Source: Erysipelotrichaceae bacterium
Lineage (GTDB): Bacteria > Bacillota_I > Bacilli_A > ML615J-28 > CAG-313
Assembly: GCA_015059015.1 (NCBI GenBank)
Contig: SVBG01000001.1
Location: forward strand, 198,026 to 262,025
Reading direction: 5' to 3'
DNA: 64,000 nucleotides
The notes below the pieces were generated by a model. It ran no database searches. It was not told where the DNA came from and worked only from the letters and a program-made list of their open reading frames with translations. Position numbers and translations under genes: made by a program. This document shows positions 7,558 through 16,293 of this stretch, piece by piece; position 1 is the stretch's first letter, and each line of letters begins with the position of its first letter.

Positions 7558-8360
7558 TAGAAAAAAGATTAGAAGATTTAAAAACTTTGATACCTGATTT
7601 TGATGAAATAAGTTTAACGAAAAAAGAAATATTAAGTAAAAATATTTCTAATGGTAATCAAAATAAAAAGTATTTAAATAAAAAAAATATTTTTTGTATT
7701 TCTTTTCTTCTTCTTTTATTAGTAACAGTAATATCTTGTATAATATTTAGTGATTATTCAAGTAAGAAAAATATTGAAAAAAATAAAGAAATTATTAAAC
7801 AAGAGATAAATGCATATATAGATAGTTTAGAAGAATCAAGTGTAATACCAAATAGTGAAGAATATATTAAAGACATTATTAATGAAAAAGTTGAATCAGT
7901 ATCTAAAACAACTAATGATGAAGAATTAAAAAATATAATAGAAGATACAAAAGAAAATGTCACAAATGTTATTATTACTGAGGAAAGTTCAAAGGAATTG
8001 ATTGAAACATTATATGCTAGTGGACAATTAACGTTCGTCGAATCTAGTTTTGATTCTCTTGAAATTACACCATTATATTCAAGTTTTGTTGAATTTAGAA
8101 ATTGTTTTAGATTTTATGGTTCATATAATGGAGCATCAGTTTTATTTTCTGAAACAAAAGAAAATTCTGAAATAGTATTTGAAATATTAGGATATGAATT
8201 CTATTTTAAAAGAGGATTTGAAATTTTAGTAACCAAAGATAAAAAGACTTATAAATTAAATGATGAAGAAGATTTAAGATATATGTTAAATAATGGAATA
8301 TTACAAGAAAGTGATATAAAAGAAATTTATCGAATTCATAATACTTGGGAAAATGAATAA
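7554..8360 (+). CDS. Putative membrane anti-sigma factor
   Basis: The 268-residue protein has a short cytoplasmic N-terminus (about 44 residues), one membrane segment (about 45-66), a charged helical stretch (about 70-135) and a C-terminal extracytoplasmic domain. Gene order, the 4-nt overlap with the ECF sigma gene and the topology support an anti-sigma role. No canonical zinc-binding anti-sigma motif (HX3CX2C) is visible, so this is an inference from context. It is translationally coupled to the sigma factor. Confidence 0.6.
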   Translation: MIEKRLEDLKTLIPDFDEISLTKKEILSKNISNGNQNKKYLNKKNIFCISFLLLLLVTVISCIIFSDYSSKKNIEKNKEIIKQEINAYIDSLEESSVIPNSEEYIKDIINEKVESVSKTTNDEELKNIIEDTKENVTNVIITEESSKELIETLYASGQLTFVESSFDSLEITPLYSSFVEFRNCFRFYGSYNGASVLFSETKENSEIVFEILGYEFYFKRGFEILVTKDKKTYKLNDEEDLRYMLNNGILQESDIKEIYRIHNTWENE

Positions 8361-8378
8361 AATTTGGAGGAAAACAAA

Positions 8379-10052
8379 ATGATTAAGCGTTATTTTATTT
8401 TTATATTAGTTGTATTTTTATTCGTATCGTTAACTGCTTGTAAAGATGATTCACATAAACATAGTTATGTTGAAGGTAAATGTACTTGTGGAGAAGTAGA
8501 TCCAAATTACGAACCACCACATACACACGAATTTGTAGAAGGTAAGTGTACTTGTGGAGAAGTAGATCCAAATTACGAACCACCACATACACACGAATTT
8601 ATAGAGGGTAAGTGTACTTGTGGAGAAATAGATCCAAATTACGAACCGCCACATACACACGAATTTATAGAAGGTAAATGTACTTGTGGAGAAGTAGATC
8701 CTAAATATAAAACGATAGAAAAAACTTATGTAGGTGAAAGTGAACATAGAAATGAAATTAGTTTTAATTTAGATAAAACATGTGAAATTATTTTTTCTTC
8801 AGTTTTGCAAATAGAAATAATTTATAAAGGTACATATGATTTCTATGATAATGAAATTAAAACAGTATTTGTAGATGATAATGGAAATGTTGTTTTTGAA
8901 GTAAAATTTAATGAAATTGATAATTGTTTAAATAAAGTTGAAGAAAAATTTTACAATGAGTATGATTTATCATATACTTGGAAAATTGAAGATAAGTATG
9001 TTGAAAAAGATTTTGCTAAAATATATTATGGATATGTACCATTATATTTTGATTCAGATATATATACATCTCTAGGTTTTGTTGATGATAGATTATTAAT
9101 TACTTCTCAAGAACAGTTTACAAATTATTTTGAAACATTGAATATTGATATCAAGTTTTTTAGTCAAGAAAATCTATTAAACACTGATACTACTGATGAT
9201 GAAGTAATTACATCAATTGATTTTGAAAGGTATGATTTATTAGTATATAAAACTTCTTACACGAGTTCTTATTCAATAAGAAATTTAAAAGTTGTTGCTG
9301 TCTTAGGGAATGTAAATATATATGGAGGTGTATGGCCTATTGTTTCTGATGATTATGTAATGAATCCATTTTCTATATACAAAGGACAAATTGCGTTTTA
9401 TTGTCTTGTGGAAAAAAATAATTATGTAGCAAGTGATATTGTCGATAATTTAGAAGAACGAACATTAGTTATACCTTCGCTTCCAGAGGATGGTTATGAA
9501 GTGATATATTGCAAGCCTGTAATTTATTTATATCCTGAAGAAGAAATGGAATTAATTATTAAATTTTTGAATGAAGATAATTTACTTACAACATATCCAA
9601 AGTATAATAATGAGTGGAATGTTATAGTTAAAGAAGATGGAACTATTTATGACAAATCAGGAAGAAGTTATTATGCTTTATTCTTCGATGAAAAAAACAC
9701 AAACTCCTGTGAATTTAATGAAGGATTTTATGTGACTAAAGACAATGCGATAGAATTTTTAGAAGAAAAGCTAGATATTCTTGGTTTCACTGAAAGAGAG
9801 GCAAATGAATTTATTATGTTCTGGCTTCCAATTCTTGAACAAAATGAACAAAGTATTGTTTATTTTGAGCAGACATTAGAAAGAAACGAAAATTGTCCTT
9901 TATATTTTTCTACTACTCCTGATAGTATGTTAAGAGTTACGATTCATATCAAGAAAGTAGATGGTTATGTTGATATTAATGAACAACAGTTATATAGTTT
10001 TGAAAGAAACGGATTCTGTGTTGTTGAATGGGGTGGAGTTTCTTATAATTAA
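8379..10052 (+). CDS. Lipoprotein with four Cys/His-rich repeats and a KPVIYLYP domain
   Basis: The 557-residue product has a lipoprotein signal with lipobox LTAC (Cys near residue 22). Four 22-residue repeats of the form HTHEFxEGKCTCGExDPNYEPP follow directly, giving regularly spaced His-x-His and Cys-x-Cys pairs that could bind metal. The last ~170 residues begin with CKPVIYLYPEEEMEL and match a widespread but uncharacterised secreted domain. TGGAGG at 8365 supports the start at 8379. As third gene of the sigma operon it is the likely output or sensor of the envelope-stress response. Confidence 0.7.
   Translation: MIKRYFIFILVVFLFVSLTACKDDSHKHSYVEGKCTCGEVDPNYEPPHTHEFVEGKCTCGEVDPNYEPPHTHEFIEGKCTCGEIDPNYEPPHTHEFIEGKCTCGEVDPKYKTIEKTYVGESEHRNEISFNLDKTCEIIFSSVLQIEIIYKGTYDFYDNEIKTVFVDDNGNVVFEVKFNEIDNCLNKVEEKFYNEYDLSYTWKIEDKYVEKDFAKIYYGYVPLYFDSDIYTSLGFVDDRLLITSQEQFTNYFETLNIDIKFFSQENLLNTDTTDDEVITSIDFERYDLLVYKTSYTSSYSIRNLKVVAVLGNVNIYGGVWPIVSDDYVMNPFSIYKGQIAFYCLVEKNNYVASDIVDNLEERTLVIPSLPEDGYEVIYCKPVIYLYPEEEMELIIKFLNEDNLLTTYPKYNNEWNVIVKEDGTIYDKSGRSYYALFFDEKNTNSCEFNEGFYVTKDNAIEFLEEKLDILGFTEREANEFIMFWLPILEQNEQSIVYFEQTLERNENCPLYFSTTPDSMLRVTIHIKKVDGYVDINEQQLYSFERNGFCVVEWGGVSYN
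8454..8717 (+). repeat. Four 66-bp in-frame tandem repeats
   Basis: Units start at 8454, 8520, 8586 and 8652. Units 2-4 are almost identical at the DNA level; the first begins HKHSY and the last ends DPKYKT. Each carries one CTC pair and one or two histidines. The near identity suggests recent expansion by slippage or unequal recombination. Confidence 0.9.
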
Positions 10053-10078
10053 TCTATATCTTAAATATATGAAAAAAC

Positions 10079-10110
10079 GATTTTGGACTCGGTGAGTCCA
10101 AAATCTTTTT
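10079..10110 (+). terminator. Intrinsic terminator after the lipoprotein gene
   Basis: GATTTTGGACTC (10079-10090) and GAGTCCAAAATC (10094-10105) form a perfect 12-bp stem with a GGT loop, followed by TTTTT. Confidence 0.9.
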
Positions 10111-10223
10111 CAATTAAAATACATACAAATAAATAATATTTTTATTTAAATAGTAATTATGGAGATAACTTATAATTTAAGATTTTATAGTCACTGTTTG
10201 GAAAATGTTTATAATATTATCTT

Positions 10224-10257
10224 AAGATTGTGGACACACTGTGTCGACAATCTTTTT
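10224..10257 (+). terminator. Second terminator-like hairpin
   Basis: AAGATTGTGGACAC (10224-10237) pairs with GTGTCGACAATCTT (10241-10254) with one mismatch and runs into TTTTT. No convincing gene lies between this hairpin and the terminator at 10079, so it may be a backup terminator or the end of a short transcript. Confidence 0.55.
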
Positions 10258-10279
10258 AGCAAAAAAAACGAATTTGCTC

Positions 10280-10308
10280 TTGATTTTTATATCATTAAAT
10301 GGTATAAT
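10280..10308 (+). promoter_or_regulatory. Sigma-A promoter of the leader RNA/nuclease unit
   Basis: TTGATT (10280-10285) and TATAAT (10303-10308) are separated by 17 bp, and the -10 is of the extended TGGTATAAT type. Transcription should begin near 10315. Confidence 0.7.
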
Positions 10309-10314
10309 ATTATT

Positions 10315-10507
10315 GTAAAAAGTCAAGGTTTAAAATTTATTATCTAGTCTTTTGGGATAATATTTATATTGATGATTTACTAGCCCTGATGTACTAGGTA
10401 AGTTTATTTTTGCGCAAAAGACTATACGCGGAGTTTATTTTATAAAAGATATATCTATTCTTATTTTATAGGAGTAGAATCTTTTGTAGAGTAAGCTCCG
10501 CTTTTTA
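10315..10507 (+). ncRNA. Two-domain structured leader RNA before the DUF1016 nuclease gene
   Basis: From the promoter to the T tract lie about 190 nt with two stem domains. Domain 1 closes with TAGTCTTTTG (10345-10354) pairing CAAAAGACTA (10415-10424) and contains an inner stem (TTAC/GTAA with TAG/CTA) capped by CCCTGATGTA; GGG at 10354-10356 could contact that CCC. Domain 2 closes with GCGGAGTTTA (10428-10437) pairing TAAGCTCCGC (10492-10501), with further stems inside, and ends in TTTTT (10502-10506). The layout suits an aptamer plus terminator or a stand-alone RNA. I do not recognise a known class, and the 25 nt to the nuclease start hold its ribosome site. Confidence 0.5.
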
Positions 10508-10532
10508 ATTTTAAAGAAGGGAAAAAGAGGAA

Positions 10533-11594
10533 ATGAACAATTTATTAGATTTAAGAATTGATGCTTATGAAACAAGTGATATCATGAATGATGTTAAACA
10601 AATTATTGATGATAGTAGAAATATTGTTTATAAAACGATTGATATAGTTTTATTACAAAGAAATTGGTTAATTGGTAAAAGAATTTATGAAGAAGAATTA
10701 AAAGAAACTCGTAAAGAAAATTATGGTCGCGAGATAATTGTTACTTTATCTAAAGAATTAACAAAAATTTATGGAAAAGGATTTGATCGAAATAACTTGT
10801 ATAATTATCTTAAATTTTATAAAATATATCAAAACATTTTCTACACAGTGTGTAAACAATCTTTTTTGAGTTGGTCACATTATAGACTGCTAATAAGCAT
10901 TAATGATAAAAATGCAAGAATTTGGTATGAAAAAGAAGCATATAAGAATGCTTGGAGTGTTAGAACATTACAAAGAAATATTAGTACGCAATATTATTAT
11001 CGAATGTTATCATCACAAATAAAAGAAAATATTAAAAATGATGATGAAGAAGCAATCGTAGAGGAAAAAATAAAACACTTAGAACATATTAAAAATCCTT
11101 TGATTTTAGATTTTCTAGGAATTCCTGAAAATGCGAAATTACGTGAAAGTGTTTTAGAACAAGCTATTCTTTCAAATTTACAAGTAATATTAATGGAACT
11201 TGGAAAAGGCTATGCTTTTGTAGGAAGACAATATCACATCCGTACTGATAATGGTGATTATTATGTTGATTTAGTATTTTATAATTATATTTTAAAATGT
11301 TTTATTTTAGTAGATTTAAAAGTTGGCGAAATAACTCATCAAGATATAGGACAAATGGATATGTATGTAAGAATGTTTGATGAACTAATAAAAGATAAAA
11401 GTGATAATCCAACACTAGGGATTGTTCTGTGTTCTGAAACAAATGCAGATATTGCAAAGTATTCTATCTTAAAAGGGAATGAACATTTATTTGCAACAAA
11501 GTATAAATTATATTTACCTAATGAATTAGATTTAAAAGCAGAAATAGAACATCAAAAAGAAATATTTTATAGTCAACAAAATGAAGAAAAGTAA
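10533..11594 (+). CDS. DUF1016/YhcG-type PDDEXK nuclease domain protein
   Basis: The 353-residue protein has the N-terminal DUF1016 helical region (VLLQRNWLIGKRIYEEELK, then LKFYKIYQ and LSWSHYRLLI). The C-terminal nuclease-like domain shows GKGYAFVGRQYHI, YYVDLVFYN and FILVDLKVGEITHQDIGQM; the D and D-x-K residues there are candidate catalytic residues. Members occur widely on mobile elements and near restriction loci, and their role is not settled. It lies alone behind a structured leader RNA, so expression may be attenuated. Confidence 0.8.
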   Translation: MNNLLDLRIDAYETSDIMNDVKQIIDDSRNIVYKTIDIVLLQRNWLIGKRIYEEELKETRKENYGREIIVTLSKELTKIYGKGFDRNNLYNYLKFYKIYQNIFYTVCKQSFLSWSHYRLLISINDKNARIWYEKEAYKNAWSVRTLQRNISTQYYYRMLSSQIKENIKNDDEEAIVEEKIKHLEHIKNPLILDFLGIPENAKLRESVLEQAILSNLQVILMELGKGYAFVGRQYHIRTDNGDYYVDLVFYNYILKCFILVDLKVGEITHQDIGQMDMYVRMFDELIKDKSDNPTLGIVLCSETNADIAKYSILKGNEHLFATKYKLYLPNELDLKAEIEHQKEIFYSQQNEEK

Positions 11595-11683
11595 TTATAT
11601 AAATTCATCGGCTTTATGAATATTCTCATTATAGTTGAACTCTATTCATCATTTAAGTTATGGTAAAGTATATTTATTAGGTG

Positions 11684-11706
11684 TATACTATTAGTGTAAG
11701 CTTACA
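11684..11706 (+). promoter_or_regulatory. -10 box and perfect 12-bp palindrome
   Basis: TATACT (11684-11689) is followed 6 bp later by TGTAAGCTTACA (11695-11706), a perfect palindrome. The segment GTGTATACTATTAGT matches the promoter at 6025-6039, and the TGTAA/TTACA arms match the operator candidate at 4387. Confidence 0.55.
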
Positions 11707-11733
11707 AATAATATATATGAAAGGAAGAAATTT

Positions 11734-12789
11734 ATGCAATTAGGTAAAAGAATTAAAGAACTAAGAATTGAAAATAATTTAACACAAGAAAGTTTAGCAG
11801 AACAATTAGGTGTAAGTTTTCAAGCAGTATCACGTTGGGAAAATGATTTAACATATCCAGATATTACTTTGCTACCAATTCTTGCAAATATGTTTGATGT
11901 AACAGTAGACTTTTTACTTGATGTTGATGTGATGAAAAAAGAAGCAGAAATAGATGCTATAATAGAAGAATATATTGTTTTATTAAATCAAGGTAAGATA
12001 GATGAAAATTTAATTTTATTAGAAAATGCTATAAAAAAATACCCAAATAGTTGGGACATTAAACACGCTTTGCTGCACATATATTTTACAAAAGGATTAG
12101 ATCCTGATTTAAAAGAGTATAATGATAAAGCTATAAAATTAGCAAACGAAATACTTGAAAAATGTGTTGATGATGCTATTAGATATGGTGCAATGCAAAC
12201 TTTAATTTTAATTTATACATCTAGAAAAGAACTTGATAAAGCAAAACAAATTGTAGAAAAACTACCAATGATGGTTATAACTAGCGAATGGCTCTGGCCT
12301 GATGTTTTAACTGGTGAGGATAGGATTCGTGCGACGCAAGAAATCTTTAAAAGTTTTGTCGATATGTTTTATATAAGATTAATTACTACATTTGGAAGAA
12401 AAGAAGTAGGTAAAAGAGATGAAGCGCTACTTAAATTTAAACAATTTTTAGATATTGTTTATGAAAATGAAGATTATGGGTTTTATCATCTAAGACTTGC
12501 TGATATATATAAAAAGTGTGCATTTGATCAAGCAAGAATTCAAAATAAAGAAAAGACTTTAGAGTATTTAAGTTTTTCTCTAAAACATATAAGACTATGG
12601 ACTAAGATGTATGAAAATAAAGAAGTTTTAAGCCATACTTCATTTTTAGTTGATAGACTTGTAGATGATTCTACTAAGTGGAGTTTTAGTGGAGAACCTG
12701 ATTATGAATTAGATTTAAAACAAGATTTAGAAAAAGATATTTTTGATTTTTTAAGAAATGATCCTCTATTTATTAATTTGTTTAAATAA
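11734..12789 (+). CDS. XRE-family regulator with helical (TPR-like) C-terminal domain
   Basis: The 351-residue protein has an N-terminal helix-turn-helix (LAEQLGVSFQAVSRWENDL) followed by about 280 residues that are nearly all helical. Paired helices such as LILLENAIKKYPNSWDIKHALL and RYGAMQTLILIYTSRKELD-type units are typical of TPR repeats. The RBS is GAAAGGAAG at 11719. A palindrome at +1 suggests autoregulation. XRE-TPR proteins can be peptide-sensing regulators, but no peptide gene is visible here, so the function is open. Confidence 0.75.
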   Translation: MQLGKRIKELRIENNLTQESLAEQLGVSFQAVSRWENDLTYPDITLLPILANMFDVTVDFLLDVDVMKKEAEIDAIIEEYIVLLNQGKIDENLILLENAIKKYPNSWDIKHALLHIYFTKGLDPDLKEYNDKAIKLANEILEKCVDDAIRYGAMQTLILIYTSRKELDKAKQIVEKLPMMVITSEWLWPDVLTGEDRIRATQEIFKSFVDMFYIRLITTFGRKEVGKRDEALLKFKQFLDIVYENEDYGFYHLRLADIYKKCAFDQARIQNKEKTLEYLSFSLKHIRLWTKMYENKEVLSHTSFLVDRLVDDSTKWSFSGEPDYELDLKQDLEKDIFDFLRNDPLFINLFK

Positions 12790-12793
12790 AACT

Positions 12794-12820
12794 ATCCCCT
12801 ATTTTAAAATAGGGGATTTT
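12794..12820 (+). terminator. Intrinsic terminator
   Basis: ATCCCCTATTTT and AAAATAGGGGAT form a perfect 24-bp palindrome (12794-12817) followed by further T residues, 4 nt after the XRE stop codon. Confidence 0.85.
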
Positions 12821-12859
12821 AAATTATTAATTATAACAAGTGTAAAAAAATTAATTATT

Positions 12860-12868
12860 TGGTATAAT
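12860..12868 (+). promoter_or_regulatory. Extended -10 promoter of psuG
   Basis: TGGTATAAT lies 29 bp before the psuG start; no clear -35 is seen, as is usual for extended -10 promoters. AAGGAGA at 12886 is the ribosome site. Confidence 0.6.
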
Positions 12869-12896
12869 ATAAGTAATATAAAAATAAGGAGAATGA

Positions 12897-13817
12897 ATGA
12901 TGCTAGAAAAATATCTAAAAATTAGTGAAGAAGTTAAAGCAGCATTAGAAAATAATTTACCTGTTGTTGCGCTTGAATCAACTATTATTTCTCATGGAAT
13001 GCCTTATCCTAAAAATGCAGAAACTGCACTTAAGTGTGAAGAAATTATTAGAGAAAATGGGGCGGTACCTGCTACTATTGCTATTATTAAAGGGGTACTA
13101 TGTGTTGGTTTATCACGTGAAGAAATTGAATACGTTGCTAAAGAAGGACATAATGTTGTTAAGGTAAGTAGAAGAGATATTCCAGTTGTAGTTGCTAATA
13201 AATTAGATGGTGCTACAACAGTTGCTGCTACAATGTATATTGCATCGCTTGCTGGTGTAAAAGTATTTGCTACAGGTGGTATTGGTGGTGTGCATAGAGG
13301 AGCTGAGGTTTCAATGGATATTTCGGCAGATTTAGATGAACTAGGGGTAACTAGTGTTGCAGTTGTTTGTGCTGGTGCAAAAGCTATCCTTGATCTTGAA
13401 AAGACATTAGAATATTTAGAAACTAAAGGTGTTCCAGTAATTGGTTATGGAACAGAAATGCTTCCTGCGTTTTATACAAGAACAAGTGCATATAAAGTAA
13501 ATTATAGAATGGACACTCCACTTGAAATTGCCAAGACTTTAAAAGTTAAATGGGATTTAGGTCTTGATGGTGGTGTACTTATTACTAATCCAATTCCAGA
13601 AGAATATTCGCTTGATGAAAGTGTTATGAATGTTGCAATCGATAAAGCGATTTTCATGATGAATGAACAAGGTATCAAAGGAAAAGATCAAACTCCATTT
13701 CTACTTAAAACGATTGTTGAATTAACTGGTGGAAACAGTTTAGAATCTAATATAAAGTTAGTGTTTAATAACTGTAAACTAGCTGCACTTATTGCAAAAG
13801 AATACACTAACCTATAA
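12897..13817 (+). CDS. psuG: Pseudouridine-5'-phosphate glycosidase
   Basis: The 306-residue protein shows the PsuG signatures: VVALESTIISHGMPYPKNAE near the N-terminus, GAVPATIAIIKGVLCVGLS, and the conserved ATGGIGGVHRGAE block. The enzyme cleaves pseudouridine 5'-phosphate to uracil and ribose 5-phosphate with a metal ion and an active-site lysine. Length is as expected. Two adjacent ATGs (12897, 12900) are possible starts. It is followed after 1 nt by a pseudouridine synthase gene; no pseudouridine kinase gene (psuK) is adjacent. Confidence 0.95.
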   Translation: MMLEKYLKISEEVKAALENNLPVVALESTIISHGMPYPKNAETALKCEEIIRENGAVPATIAIIKGVLCVGLSREEIEYVAKEGHNVVKVSRRDIPVVVANKLDGATTVAATMYIASLAGVKVFATGGIGGVHRGAEVSMDISADLDELGVTSVAVVCAGAKAILDLEKTLEYLETKGVPVIGYGTEMLPAFYTRTSAYKVNYRMDTPLEIAKTLKVKWDLGLDGGVLITNPIPEEYSLDESVMNVAIDKAIFMMNEQGIKGKDQTPFLLKTIVELTGGNSLESNIKLVFNNCKLAALIAKEYTNL

Positions 13818-13818
13818 T

Positions 13819-14517
13819 ATGAGATTAGATAAATTTTTAAAAGATACTGGATATGGCTCTAGAAAAGAAGTAAAAATATTAATCAAACAAAAACGTGTAT
13901 CTGTTAATGATATTATTGTAAATAATGAAGGCTTAAGTGTTGATGAAAATAATGATGTTATTAAAGTAGATAATGAACAAGTAATATATATAAAATATGT
14001 ATATATTATGCTTAATAAACCACAAGGAGTAGTTAGTGCAACATTTGATAATGTTCATACAACAGTCATCGATTTAATTAATGATTTTAAATATTTAGAA
14101 CTATTTCCTGTTGGTAGACTTGATATAGATACTGAAGGCCTTTTGTTAATTACGAATGATGGTGTTTTATCACATAATCTACTTTCTCCTAAAAAACATG
14201 TTGATAAGACATACTTTTTAGAAACTGACAGAGAACTTACAAGTGAAGATATGAATACAATTGAAAATGGTGTGCTGATTGATGGACAATTAACACTTCC
14301 TGCTAAAATAGAAAAAGTATCTAATTGTTCATATCATTTAACAATTCATGAAGGGAAATTTCATCAAGTAAAAAGAATGGTTGCATCAACTGGTAAATGC
14401 GTAATATATTTAAAACGTATATCATTTGGCCCTCTTAATTTAGATGATACTTTAAAACTTGGAAGTTATAGATTATTAACAGAAGAAGAAATTAATTTAT
14501 TAAAAAATAATAAGTGA
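13819..14517 (+). CDS. RsuA/RluB-family pseudouridine synthase
   Basis: The 232-residue protein begins with an S4 RNA-binding domain (MRLDKFLKDTGYGSRKEVK). The catalytic domain follows with the conserved VGRLDIDTEGLLLITNDG block, where the Asp of GRLD is the catalytic residue, and KFHQVKRM near the C-terminus. The closest match by pattern is RsuA, the enzyme for 16S rRNA pseudouridine 516. The start was placed at 13819, one nt after the psuG stop. The pairing of a pseudouridine-making and a pseudouridine-degrading enzyme in one transcript is noteworthy. Confidence 0.9.
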   Translation: MRLDKFLKDTGYGSRKEVKILIKQKRVSVNDIIVNNEGLSVDENNDVIKVDNEQVIYIKYVYIMLNKPQGVVSATFDNVHTTVIDLINDFKYLELFPVGRLDIDTEGLLLITNDGVLSHNLLSPKKHVDKTYFLETDRELTSEDMNTIENGVLIDGQLTLPAKIEKVSNCSYHLTIHEGKFHQVKRMVASTGKCVIYLKRISFGPLNLDDTLKLGSYRLLTEEEINLLKNNK

Positions 14518-14521
14518 TAAT

Positions 14522-16282
14522 ATGAAAATAAATATTATAGAAAATAATCATACTTCGTACCACATTGTTCATAATGTAAACTCTACTGAAGCTGAACGAT
14601 ATGCTTGTATGGAACTTCAAAAATACTTATATCTATCAACGAATACACTATTACCAGTATTTTCTGATAAATGTCAAAAAAGATCAAAAGAAATTATTAT
14701 TGGTAATGCAAGAGATTCTAATATTAATATTGAATTAAAAGGCCTGTCTAATGAAGCATATATTATTAAAGAAGTAGATGAGGATATTTATATATCGGGT
14801 AATAGCTCAAGAAGCATTCTATATGGTGTATATAAGTTCCTAGAGGCATTTATTAATTTTAGATGTTTTACTAAAGATTGTGAAAAGTATGATAATATTA
14901 ATAATTTAACTATTGATAAAGATTATAAATTAATACAAGACTTTACATTTGAATATCGTGAAGTGTATTTTAGAGATGCATTTGATGGTGATTTTGCTGC
15001 AAAAAATATGTTAAATAGTAATTTAGCTGACTTATCTAACAAACATGGTAACAAAGTTAAATGGTATAACTTCCATCATTCTTTCAGTGATTTATTAAAT
15101 CCTAAAGACTATTTTGATACTCACCCTGAATATTTTTCTTTAATTGATGGAAAAAGAGTAAAAGAACATACCGAACTTTGTTTGTCAAATCCAGATGTAT
15201 TTAAGATATGTTTAGAAAAGTTAAGAAGTTGGATTATTAATAACTCTGAATGTGATATATTCAGTGTTGCACAAGATGAATGGATGGGACACTTTATTAA
15301 GATGGCATGTGAATGTGAAAACTGTAAAAAAATAGATGATGAAAACAATTCGCAAAGTGGTTCTATTATTACATTTGTTAATAAACTAGCAAATGCTTTA
15401 CAAGAAGAATTTCCAAACAAATTAATTCATACATTTGCATATCAATATTCTAGACGCACTCCAACAAAGGTTATTCCTCATGAAAATGTAATAGTTAGAC
15501 TTTGTAATATAGAGTGTTCTTGGTCTAAATCAATTGAAGAATCAGCAACAATTAATCCTGATGGTAGGGATGGAATGTTCTTAAATGATTTAATAAACTG
15601 GAGTAAAATTACAAATCATTTATATATATGGGATTATGCTGTAAACTTTAGAAATTATTTACTACCATTCCCTAATTTTAGATCGATGACTAAAAATATT
15701 GAATTATATAAAAAATACAATGTTAAAGGTCTATTAATGCAAGGTAATTTCTCATATGGTGGAAAAGGCTATTTTGACGAACTTAAATCTTATGTATCTG
15801 CAAGATTACTCTCTGATACTGTTGAATCGTTAGATACTCTAATTAAAGATTTTTGTGAAAATTATTATGGAATAAAATCATCTCATTATATAATTGATTA
15901 TCTTAATATGTGGGAAGATGAGATTTATGATAAAACTTTATGGCTTTATGATGATGCAGATAGTTTATTATATACAGATGAATTAGTTGAAAAGGGTTTA
16001 AATTTATTGACACTTGCATATAATGAAGCTGATAATAATATATATAAGGAAAGAATAGAAAAGTTACAACTTGGTATGGAATATGCATATCTAGTAAGAC
16101 TTGAAATAGATTACCCAAATCGTGATAAACTAATTGATGAATTCTATGAAAAAACAAAGAAACATCATATTACAGAAATTATGGAAAGAACATCGTTAGA
16201 ATTTTCTATTGATGTGATGAAAAAAAGTCGTTATGCTAAGGATAGACCTAACTGGTATTCCTTATATTATATAATGAAATAA
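14522..16282 (+). CDS. DUF4838 domain, alpha-glucuronidase-like glycan protein
   Basis: The 586-residue protein starts with a region like the N-terminal domain of GH67/GH20-type hydrolases (ERYACMELQKYL, KEIIIGNARD, YGVYKFLEAFINFRCFTKD). A DUF4838 catalytic-like barrel follows, with FSVAQDEWMGHF, CECENCKKID and HTFAYQYSRRTP. No signal peptide is present, so it should be cytoplasmic. DUF4838 proteins are predicted glycoside hydrolases without a settled substrate. It starts 4 nt after the pseudouridine synthase stop and ends 11 nt before glyA, so it belongs to the same operon. Confidence 0.75.
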   Translation: MKINIIENNHTSYHIVHNVNSTEAERYACMELQKYLYLSTNTLLPVFSDKCQKRSKEIIIGNARDSNINIELKGLSNEAYIIKEVDEDIYISGNSSRSILYGVYKFLEAFINFRCFTKDCEKYDNINNLTIDKDYKLIQDFTFEYREVYFRDAFDGDFAAKNMLNSNLADLSNKHGNKVKWYNFHHSFSDLLNPKDYFDTHPEYFSLIDGKRVKEHTELCLSNPDVFKICLEKLRSWIINNSECDIFSVAQDEWMGHFIKMACECENCKKIDDENNSQSGSIITFVNKLANALQEEFPNKLIHTFAYQYSRRTPTKVIPHENVIVRLCNIECSWSKSIEESATINPDGRDGMFLNDLINWSKITNHLYIWDYAVNFRNYLLPFPNFRSMTKNIELYKKYNVKGLLMQGNFSYGGKGYFDELKSYVSARLLSDTVESLDTLIKDFCENYYGIKSSHYIIDYLNMWEDEIYDKTLWLYDDADSLLYTDELVEKGLNLLTLAYNEADNNIYKERIEKLQLGMEYAYLVRLEIDYPNRDKLIDEFYEKTKKHHITEIMERTSLEFSIDVMKKSRYAKDRPNWYSLYYIMK

Positions 16283-16293
16283 GGAGAATAAAA

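Noticed and set aside
8401-8747. Two long minus-strand ORFs opposite the Cys/His repeats
   Set aside because: They are antisense shadows of the four 66-bp repeats, with no ribosome site and a repetitive, implausible protein.
10159-10347. 62-codon ORF in the gap before the DUF1016 gene
   Set aside because: It runs through a terminator hairpin, the promoter at 10280 and the start of the structured RNA, and has only a weak ribosome site. I treat this stretch as noncoding.
10315-10507. Retron ncRNA or tracrRNA
   Set aside because: No reverse transcriptase or Cas9 gene is nearby, and the RNA has the layout of a leader with a terminator.
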